The translations under genes were made by a program, and so were the position numbers. Shown here piece by piece: positions 55,987-64,000 of a stretch of 64,000 nt of DNA; position 1 is the stretch's first letter, and the number at the start of each line of letters is the position of its first letter. Origin of the DNA: Halichoerus grypus (taxonomy: Eukaryota > Chordata > Mammalia > Carnivora > Phocidae); assembly GCF_964656455.1 (NCBI RefSeq), contig NC_135726.1, positions 25,183,168-25,247,167 on the forward strand. Direction: 5' to 3'. Below the pieces are notes generated by a model. That model ran no database searches. It saw only the letters and a program-made list of their open reading frames with translations, and was not told the DNA's origin.

Positions 55987-56325
55987 AAGATGAAATGGTT
56001 TAATATGATTTCACTTATATGTGGAATTTAAGAAACAAAACAGATGAACATATGGGAGGGGGAGGGAAAAAAAGAAAAAAAAAAGAGAGGAAAATGAACC
56101 ATAAGAGACTCAACAATAGAGAATAAACTGAGGGTTGATGGAGGGAGGTAGGTGGGGGATGAGTTAGATAGATGATGGGCATTAGGAGGGCATTTGTTAG
56201 GATGAGCACTGGGGGTTGTAGAATGAATCACTGAATTCTGCTCCTGAAACCAATATTGCACTGTATGATAACTAACTAGAATTTAAATAAAAATTTGAAA
56301 AGAAAAAAAAGACAAAATCATTTAG
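55987..56325 (+). mobile_element. 5'-truncated L1 3' UTR with possible TSD
   Basis: Carnivore-type L1 end of about 305 bp: 'cacttatatgtggaatttaa', 'gaaccataagagactcaaca', 'ataaactgagggttgatgga', 'tctgctcctgaaaccaatat', 'taactagaatttaaataaaa'. Flanks AGATGAAATGGTTTA and AGACAAAATCATTTA are similar and may be the decayed duplication. No coding sequence. Confidence 0.88.
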
Positions 56326-56842
56326 GTTGTGTGAAAAGGCAGAAAAATGACATAAAGGTAAAGAAGACTGATGGTCTGAGAAGATTATGAGCATGCTCAG
56401 TATACAAGGAAGAGAATGGAAAAAGAAATGGGAATCTTGTAGTCAAAGAAAGCAATCTAACAGTGAAGATATTTTGAATTATTGTCACATGACTCTCAGC
56501 AAGAGAAATAAATTCTTCGTACAGTGACAAGTCTCTGTGTACAAACAGAAATGTAGACTGGAAAAACTACTAACGACTCAATATATAATGAGTAGAAAAG
56601 CAGATCTCATTTAACCTATGAAGGAGAGATTTGAGATTTTTAAAAAAAAAGGGAAGCAGATTAAAATTTTACCATCCTATGATGATGGTTTGTCAAGTTG
56701 TCCCTACTGAGGTTCGATCTTAATTGTTTTCTGCAGCCTAGAAAGCTGCTACCAGGAAAATAATTGTGTGGTGGATTTTGTTCTTGTGAAATAATTATTT
56801 AGCTCTCCAAAACATGGGAAGCCAAGAAAACACTGGATATAA
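56326..56842. other. unannotated interval
   Basis: No recognised repeat. A 70-codon minus frame without known motif lies at 56318-56530. Confidence 0.3.
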
Positions 56843-56890
56843 CCATCCATCCACCCATCCACCCACCCACCCATCCATCTACCCATCCTC
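56843..56890. repeat. (CATC)/(CACC)n microsatellite
   Basis: A 48-bp run of CCATCCAC, CCACCCACCC and CCATCCATCT units. Confidence 0.92.
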
Positions 56891-56959
56891 TCATTCATTG
56901 AATAAGTGTTGTTTACCAATAGATCCCAGAGACCGGTACACAGAATTTGCTTGATGAAT

Positions 56960-57110
56960 CAAACACTTATGAACTGAGCACTGCACTGATGGTAAGTTTA
57001 CAAAGATGAACAAGACACCATCACAGCTTTGAAGAGCTCACAATTTAGGAGAGAGTTGGAAATGTAAAGGAATAGCTATAATGCATTCTGAAGATGGATA
57101 TGTAGCTGGG
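56960..57110 (-). mobile_element. LINE L2 3' end (antisense)
   Basis: 'aactgagcactgcactgatg', 'tttacaaagatgaacaagac', 'gctttgaagagctcacaatt' and 'aggaatagctataatgcatt' are consistent with the antisense L2 region. Confidence 0.5.
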
Positions 57111-58515
57111 GGTGTATAACTCTACCTTTTTAAAAACTACTTTATTAAGATTATGTAAATTCAGATTAATTGGGGGCAGATGTGGAGAGAGATTAGCAAG
57201 AATTGTAGGCATTTGTAAACAACATATTAACCAAGTTAGATCAAGTTTTAAAAGTCATTTTTACACTTATGTGCAGTTGAAAGACTCTTTATCATAAAAC
57301 TGATCATCTTAACCATCAGGACTTAACTCTGGCTTTTTCCATTGGGGCTGAACAGGTTACAAAGACTTCATTTCTGAGCAAGACATGCTGTGATGTGTCT
57401 TGAGTCAGCACTGCAAATGCTAGTCAAGGTTTCGTATCAACAGTCCTCCTCACCCAGCATCTGTGAGTGACTGAGAGTAAGCCTTTTAACAACTTGCAAG
57501 GAATCATTTTTAAAAAGAAAAACAGTAAAAGGAAAAAAAAGAATAAAAATTAAATAAATTTATGACCTTGGCTTTCCAACTTTTATCTGTGCACTTCTTG
57601 TTCAAATCATGTCCCCTGGGTCCCTCTCTGCACAAAGGGGAACGTTCCTCTCCTCTGTATGACTAGGATGCCTGCATTTCTCTCTACTCCAGCCCCAGTA
57701 GGATGTCGACTTGTGATCAACAGAGAGAATAGATCATGGAGAAATGGGCTATTTTTCTACATGGCATGTTTCCCTGTGACTGCCTTTTTCCTGGTCTGGA
57801 AGAAAAGTTTCCATGACAACCAAGTAGCTAACATTCACTCCCCACCAGCTGACTTGCTTGCCTCCCAAATGATCAGCTGGATATTGTGTTAAAATTATTT
57901 TACAGAGACTGGCTAATCTGCAGGGATTATTTGTCTTTTTATTTTTGAGAAACTGGCTCCTTGGTGAAACTTTTTAAGTGGACCTAACTTCCTTTTCTGA
58001 TGCTTTAAGAGCATAATCTCAACCTAACAGAACAAGCTTAAGCCAACATTAGACAGTCACCTCCTGGGACATAAAATATGAATGTGAACCATCCTTCCCC
58101 ATGAAGGGCACATAAGTGCTTTGAGCAAGAACTAAGCTTTATTTTTCTTTCCCTCCTCATGTACCTAACACATGGTCTAGCAGGTGGTATACATAAAATA
58201 AATGTTGAACATCCCAACACCCGAGCTTCTCCAAACAGAGTATTGATGTTTAGGTTGATGGGCTGAGGCAGAATCAACCTCCTAGTAATGTAATAATCTT
58301 ACTTTTTTAAATGTCTGCCTATAAAAAGAGTGAGAAATTTGCAGTAGAACATTAGCACATACCAATTGTTAAGCCTGTGCATGTAAGAAAGACTGGAAGG
58401 AAATATACCAAAATATTTACAGTTATGTTTTGTAGGTGAAAATATGAGAATATGTCTTCTGATTTTTCTCGATTTAATTTTTTTTCTTTTTTGTTAACTA
58501 AACAAAGTTTTTTGT
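57111..58515. other. unannotated interval
   Basis: About 1.4 kb. A small piece near 57118-57170 could be an old L1 but is not assignable. Frames of 61-79 codons show no known motif. Confidence 0.35.
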
Positions 58516-58517
58516 TG

Positions 58518-58905
58518 AGTATCGTCTTGGTCCTTTCAGGCTGCTATAACAAGATACCATAGACTGGGTGGTTTATTTTTTGTTTTTCTGACTTGGTAGT
58601 TTATCAACAAGAAACATTTATTTCTCATAGTTCTGAAAGCTGGGAAGTCCAAGATCACTGCACCAGCATGGTCATATTTTGGGCCCTCCTCCTGGCTCAT
58701 ACCTTCTTGCTGGGTCCTCACATGGTAGGAGGTGTGAGGGATCTCCGTGAGGTCTCTTCTGTAAGAACATTAATCACATTCAAGAGGGCTCCTCTCTGAT
58801 GACCTAAGCACCTCCCCAGGCCCTACCTTATAATACCATCACATCAGGCATTGGGATGTCATCATATGAATTTTGGAAAGACACAAACATTCAGATCACA
58901 TAGCA
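58518..58905 (-). mobile_element. MaLR-type LTR (MST/MLT1-like), antisense
   Basis: Antisense LTR landmarks: 'caggctgctataacaagata', 'agactgggtggtttat', 'tttctcatagttctgaaagc', 'tgggaagtccaagatcactg', 'gggtcctcacatggtaggag', 'gggctcctctctgatgacct', 'tgaattttggaaagacacaa', 'acattcagatcacatagc'. About 390 bp. A 28-bp offset near-duplicate (gactgggtggtttat / gacttggtagtttat) is embedded at 58562-58604. Confidence 0.8.
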
Positions 58906-59114
58906 AGAATCTACAACGTCCAAGGCACTGTATTACCCTCCCCCAGGATAAGAAAGATTAACACATCTCTCATATTCAGAGCCATAAAGACATTGAACTT
59001 GATGCTAAAGGAAAGGAGGTTTGTACACATTTGTATTTTATCGTTATCTCTGTGCCTACGATGTGGAAAGTGGAGTCAGGGAAGGGGATGGAAGACAGGA
59101 AGATCAGTGAAGAG

Positions 59115-59450
59115 TATGCTGAAGTGCTTTTGGTAGGAGGGGATGTTAGCCTGAACCAAACTGGGATAGAATGAGTGAAGAGCAAAGAAAAATCAAGACA
59201 TTTTGGAGGCAGAATTGGTAACAACTTGGAGAGTCACTGAATGGGGGGTTAACAGAAAGAAAGGGATCAAGGGAAACCTCAAATTTCTGACTTAAAGAAA
59301 TGGGCAGAGAAGGCAAAATATGACAGTCAGAGCAGGATGCTTTAGTGATTTCTAGATAAGGTGAATCTGACTGTTTGTGGGACACCCAAATAGATATATA
59401 AAGTTAGCAGCTCAGTGTGGGGCTAGGACAGTGTGTGCGTGGACCCATGA
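59115..59450 (-). mobile_element. LINE L2 fragment (antisense)
   Basis: 'gcagaattggtaacaacttg', 'gagagtcactgaatgggggg', 'agggaaacctcaaatttctg', 'ggcagagaaggcaaaatatg', 'tgaatctgactgtttgtggg' follow the antisense L2 order. The frames at 58976-59385 overlap it and are artefacts. Confidence 0.5.
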
Positions 59451-59544
59451 GTAACAGAGAAATGCTTAGGGTACTGGCCCGGCCGTAACCAGAATTTGTA
59501 ACAGTCTTTCGGATCTCAACGGCACAATATTATTCAGCAGTTAT

Positions 59545-59775
59545 GAGATAGCATGGCGTATTTAGAAAGAACAAAGCTTTAAAGTCAGGCACACCTCAGC
59601 TTTGATCTCCGCTCCCTGCTTTCTTGCTACAAAGACCTGGGCAGGTTCTGTATCTGAGCCTCTCTCTCTCCCCATGAGAAATGGGACTGCTCATCACACT
59701 CTACAAGGCTGTCATAAAGGTCACAGGAGATGATGCACGTAAAGACATTTGGCACAGAGCAGACCTTAGTGAGTC
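59545..59775 (+). mobile_element. MIR SINE
   Basis: Sense MIR: 'tttaaagtcaggcacacctc', 'tctccgctccctgctttctt', 'gtatctgagcctctctctct', 'ccatgagaaatgggactgct', 'catttggcacagagcagacc'. Good coverage. Confidence 0.75.
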
Positions 59776-61100
59776 TTTAGTTCCCCAACCCAAATAGCTT
59801 CTGGTGATCTTTGCGGTGTCCCTCCCCCGCCTCCCAGTGCCTCCTGACTCCAGTTTCCATTTTAAACTCCTACGGTTAACAGAAAGCATGGTTTCAATTA
59901 CCTGATAAAGATAAGATCCTGCCCCCACCCTCCCTTTCTTTGTAAGGTCTGGCCCTGCAGGTGTTTGGAAGCCTCCCCCAGGCTTGTCTACATCTAATTT
60001 ACTTCCTTTCAGTTGAATGTTATCACAAGTCATGAATTATTCTCACTTCATGTTTACTGCAAACAGATAACCATTATCTCCAATGCGCCTGCTTGGTTTT
60101 ATCTTAGTGGCTTCACATTTTGCAACTTTTTAATTATTTCATTTTATTTCTCCACATTACGTTGTTTCTCTTCTGCACTGACACTTGGATTAAGAGAGGA
60201 AAACAAATTTGTAATTTAATATGCCTTTTCAAACATATTACCGCTGGAAACAAGCTGAGGCCGTAAAGTGTGTTCTGATTGTAAAGTTCAATGACCATAT
60301 CAAGATTCTTTGGCTGGTAAAGGAGAAGTCTTTCAGATTCTCCTTTACAGGGAGCTGAGTACATTTCAGCAAGGGATTGCAGTCAAGTGAAGCAAGGCTT
60401 GGTTGGTTTCAGAAGACAGGGCTCCTTCATTTGAGGGTTTACATAGGGGAGCGGGAGTAGATGGGATCAAAGAGTAGGTATCAGGCCATATCCAAAAAGG
60501 GGAATAATGGCCAAACTAGAGAAGAGAAAGCAGTTGCATAGGATGAGGGGGGAGAAAAAAGGAACCAATACTCTGGAATTAGGTAAACCTAAGAATACAG
60601 GGAGAGGGTTCAAGTCTGAAGCTATGAACCTGGGGCAGGGATATTTAAGCTTTCAGGCATGATGGTCAAATATCTGCAAATAATACAACTCAAACTGCAA
60701 TAGGTAAGGACAGACCCTTTTGTCCTCATCCTGAGGGGGTCTCTTTGATTCCCATCCAAGACAGTTATACTAGAGCCTATAAAAGATCCTGCATTCTGTC
60801 CCTACCCGCCTCGTGCGTCCCTTTACTCTCTCATCTCAACCCTCCACCTATGTGTCCACTTCTCATCCCCCACAACACACACCCAAACAACTTAGTTTCT
60901 CCTTTCTCTGTTCCTGATCGCCCCACCTGACTCCGTGTTCCACCTATGCTCTCCTGGGTTGCACAGCCCAGGTATCTCTGCCAGTTGAGGGGTCTGAAAG
61001 AAAATACACAGATCAAAACAACAAACTCCTCATTTTCCTTGTTAGCCACATCAATCAGCCCTGATCAATGGAACTGAGGAGAAAGGCAACCCGTGTTTTG
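59776..61100. other. repeat-poor unannotated interval with a hairpin
   Basis: About 1.3 kb without a recognised repeat, more GC-rich than the left half of the window. It contains the 11-bp perfect inverted repeat at 60317-60348 (listed separately). Frames of 61-110 codons here show no known motif. Confidence 0.4.
60317..60348. repeat. 11-bp perfect inverted repeat
   Basis: GTAAAGGAGAA at 60317-60327 is exactly complementary to TTCTCCTTTAC at 60338-60348, with a 10-nt loop GTCTTTCAGA. Located in repeat-poor sequence. Confidence 0.85.
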
Positions 61101-61104
61101 GAAG

Positions 61105-61285
61105 CACCAGCTGAGTGCCCAGCACTGAAATACTTTACATGCCTTACCCCACTGAATCCTCCTGATGTTCCAGTTTTACATTTGGGGGAATTAAAACTCC
61201 CTCGGGTGACAAAGCTGGTGGATGGAAGAAAGACCTAGAACTTAGACACTGGCCATTCTGAGTCCAAATTCCATTTCTGACAAAT
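61105..61285 (-). mobile_element. MIR SINE (antisense)
   Basis: Antisense MIR blocks: 'gtgcccagcactgaaatact', 'ctgaatcctcctgatgttcc', 'agttttacatttgggggaat', 'gtgacaaagctggtggatgg', 'ccattctgagtccaaattcc'. Confidence 0.7.
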
Positions 61286-62025
61286 CCTCATTTATCCATC
61301 CCACTTTGATGGTGCAATATTAATCATTTCTCCACAGTGAACTGTCGGCCCTCCGTTATCAGGTATTTCTCCCCTTGTGTCAATGTCTTCCCGGTCCAGC
61401 AGAAATACAACATGAACTCGGGAATCACATTAGAGAGCAAAGAGCTTCCAAGTCCTTTATTCACAACTCCAGGTCTCTGGTATGATTTGCATCTCTCATA
61501 CCTACACTGAAATATAATGTATTTTGTGATGTTAATACTGGAGTGGCATTTAGAGACCCAAAACCTGACACTCAGCTTTAAAATCCTATCATGAGATAAA
61601 TATCCTTCTTCTGTGCCAGAACGAAAAAAAATCAAAATGAAAAAGCAATACATTTAATAACCATCCAAATGAACAGGAATGACAGGCGCTGTGCTGGCTG
61701 GTTTGATGCCAAGTCACCTCTGCCCTGTCTGAGGCGGATCTACCGCTTCTGTCCTCGGCTGCTTATTCAGTCCACAGGCTTCACTTCCTGCTTGATATGC
61801 ATCCCAGGAGCTGCCCGTGCCAGACATCCTGAAATAAATTACCAAATGGACTCCAGGCAAACTTCTCATTCTCGTTATGAATTTTGAGAAGTATAAAGAA
61901 CTTCCCGTGGACCACAGCATAGACCTTTCAGGTATGCCGAGAAAAGGTCAGTTTTCCTCTTCTGGAGGATGTATCTCCAAGAGCAGTAGTAAGACCTCCT
62001 GTGTTTACAACTCCTTTTGCAACAT
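61286..62025. other. unannotated interval
   Basis: No recognised repeat. A 109-codon minus frame (61324-61653) and others of 63-87 codons have no known motif and overlap each other on opposite strands. Confidence 0.35.
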
Positions 62026-62150
62026 GGTTCAGAGAAAAGATCCTGGGCTTTGGAGTCAGAGAGACTGAGTTCAACTCTGAGCTTTGCTACTATCTGCAAC
62101 CTGATGCAATGTGCACTAATTTCACTGACCCTTGACATCTTCCCATATAA
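62026..62150 (+). mobile_element. MIR SINE, 5' half
   Basis: 'agatcctgggctttggagtc', 'agagagactgagttcaactc', 'tgagctttgctactatctgc' and 'aatttcactgacccttgaca' match sense MIR, 5' half. Confidence 0.65.
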
Positions 62151-62835
62151 CGCAGATGAGCAATTACAGTAGAAAGAGCGTTGCAGTAATTTTGCAACGA
62201 GATAATGTCTAAAGATACCTTCATGGTACTGGGCATATAGTCCACTTACGAGAACTGTCAGCCCCTCCGCCCTTTGAAAAGAGGCAGCACCTTCATCTTC
62301 CCAACAATTTTATGAAACAGAAAAAAAGGATGCAACATGTTGCATATGTTGATGAAATTGATGTATGAAGAGGTAAAATAATATGCTAACTGCCCTTCAG
62401 AAAATGGAGGAAAAAATTCCAGTCTTGCCCGGTCAACCTAAAGAGTCTCCCCAGTGTCAGAATTTTTTTTCCTACTAATCTGACTTCAGAAGCAATTAAT
62501 GGTACGATTACTGGGGTAGGAATCAGCTGCACGCCTTCCCTAGCTCCCAAGGGAGTTAGACAGCTATAAAGCTGAGCCATATTCTTTGTTTACCCAGAAC
62601 ACAGGACCGCTGGGGGACATTGCAAGGATCCTTCCCCACAGGGTGGGGGAAGAGAGGAAAGAGCCCTGACAGAGGAGTGAGAAGGCTTCCATTCTATACT
62701 GCTGCCCCTCCCCTTAACTCACCAACTCACGGAGTTTTCCGTCTTCTCTCTTCTTCTGCTTCTCAAATTTGCATCTGAAAAGGACGGCATGGGGTCAGTT
62801 CAGCTGGTCTCTGCATCATAATCATCTGGTGAACA
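62151..62835. other. unannotated interval
   Basis: About 690 bp without a recognised repeat or gene. Confidence 0.3.
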
Positions 62836-62837
62836 TT

Positions 62838-63378
62838 TGTTCCAATTAAAAGACTTTAATGTTTAGAGTAGTTTGGGGTTCACAGCAATACTGAGGGAAA
62901 ATATAGAGCTTCCCACATGCCCCCTCCAGGTACACACATGCAGCCTCCCCCACACCCACAGCCGGCACCAGGGTGGTACATTTGTTACCAATGATGAACC
63001 AACACTGACACATTTTTGTCAACCAAAGTCCATAGTTTATATCAGAGTTCACTTGTGGTGTTGCACATTCTGTGGGTTTGGACAATGTATAATGGCATGT
63101 ATCCACCATTATAATATCATATAGAACAGGTTCACTGCCCTAAAAATCCTCTGTACTCTGCCTATTCATCCCTCCCCAACACTCCACCCCGGTCAACCAC
63201 TAATCTTTTTTACCGTCTCCATTATTTTGCTTATTCCAGAATGTCACAGAATTGGAACCATATAGTATATAGCCTTTTCAGATTGGCTTCTTTCACTTAC
63301 TAACATGCACTTAAGGTCCCTCCATGTCTTTTCATGGCTTAATAGCTTGTTTCTTTTTAGCCCTGAATCTATTATATG
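62838..63378 (-). mobile_element. L1 (L1MC-like) 3' end, antisense
   Basis: Antisense landmarks in order: 'agtagtttggggttcacagc', 'acacacatgcagcctccccc', 'ggtggtacatttgttaccaa', 'gtccatagtttatatcagag', 'catgtatccaccattataat', 'tatagaacaggttcactgcc', 'tattcatccctccccaacac', 'cagaatgtcacagaattgga', 'cagattggcttctttcactt'. Well-matched to the L1MC group. The 87- and 83-codon opposite frames (62846-63124) are artefacts. Confidence 0.85.
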
Positions 63379-63865
63379 AATGTGCCAGCGTGGTGAACAT
63401 TTTTTAAACAGAAAGCCCAGTTGAGATTTACTGCATCAGAGTTTTTACATGCATTTTAACCAGGTCCTTGAGGTGATTCTGATACACATCTGAGCTAGAT
63501 GATTGGAAAGATTTCTCCTGGATTGAAAAAGTATATGCATTAATGCTCCCTAGATTTAAGTTGATTATTTTCCTTTGAGGGAAAATATTTCTTTCCTCTA
63601 AGATGGGCATGTCTGTGCTTCATCCCACATCCTCCACTTAGCCGATGAATCCCAGCCTGGAGAGAAAATAAGAGAATGTGGGCAGAGTGACTCCTCCCAC
63701 CTGCTAGAGTTAAGTTTTGCTTTCAGTTCTTGATCACTTGCAAGGGAGGAAGGAGAGGAAGGTGTCAAGACAGAGTGGTGGAGAACAGAAAAAGTACTAA
63801 GCTATCTGATATCCTAATTTTTGCCACATGACAGGCACTCTAGAGAAACTGTCTCTTTAGCTTTC
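63379..63865. other. unannotated interval
   Basis: No confident assignment. 'accaggtccttgaggtgatt' with 'ctgatacacatctgagct' near 63460-63500 is faintly like a MER5-type element. Confidence 0.3.
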
Positions 63866-64000
63866 TTTTTTTTTTTTTTTTTTAAGATTTTATTCATTCA
63901 TCTGACAGAGAGAGAGACAGCGAGAGAGGGAAGACAAGCAGGGGGAGTGGGAGAGGGAGAAACAGGCTTCCCGCGGAGCAGAGAGCTCAATGCGGGGCTC
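63866..64000 (-). mobile_element. SINEC element, cut by window end
   Basis: T run of 17 or more from 63866, AAGATTTTATTCATTCATCTGACAG, then the arctoid-subtype body up to ...AATGCGGGGCTC at the last base. The head lies beyond the window. Orientation is minus. Confidence 0.95.

Overview
The window reads as nuclear DNA from a caniform carnivore, most likely the arctoid side (bear or panda, seal, or mustelid) rather than dog or cat. The evidence is 19 copies of the tRNA-derived carnivore SINE (SINEC: head GGGCGCCTGGGTGGCTCAG, CT-rich middle, AAATAAATAAATAAAATCTT(A)n tail) and several L1 insertions with the carnivore-type 3' end. The SINE middle and tail differ from the young dog and cat families as I know them. 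The species cannot be fixed from the sequence alone.

I find no protein-coding gene that I can defend. The longest open frames are 110-129 codons and most fall in L1, in a Tigger transposon, in LTRs or in other repeats. There is no tRNA or rRNA gene, no CpG island and no convincing exon chain. The stretch looks like a gene-poor intergenic region or a large intron. Bacterial-style features (operons, ribosome binding sites, CRISPR, attachment sites) do not apply.

Layout. 0-12 kb: AT-rich unique DNA with old L1, L2 and MIR scraps, four SINECs, a purine tract and a 16-bp perfect hairpin. 12.9-16.9 kb: two 5'-truncated L1 copies with clear target-site duplications (one carrying a SINEC) around two MaLR-type LTRs. 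17-24 kb: MIRs, some split by SINECs, including two pairs of SINECs lying head to tail. 24-34 kb: L2, MIR and MaLR LTR pieces, an L1 tail and four SINECs. 35-39 kb: old L1, a 180-bp TA/CA microsatellite and two young SINECs. 39.3-50 kb: the densest block, with a 2.3-kb antisense L1 that has an internal deletion, a second antisense L1 and a 2.1-kb Tigger1-like DNA transposon abutted by a third L1. 50-57 kb: sparse, with an odd L1 that appears to join a 5' end directly to a 3' end. 57-64 kb: MaLR LTR, L2, MIR and L1MC-like pieces, ending in a SINEC cut by the window edge.

The most informative content is the record of nested insertions and a few short perfect inverted repeats that no recognised repeat explains. 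I saw no convincing new biological system. Family names come from remembered consensus patterns, so subfamily labels and outer boundaries of old repeats are approximate; boundaries set by target-site duplications are exact.
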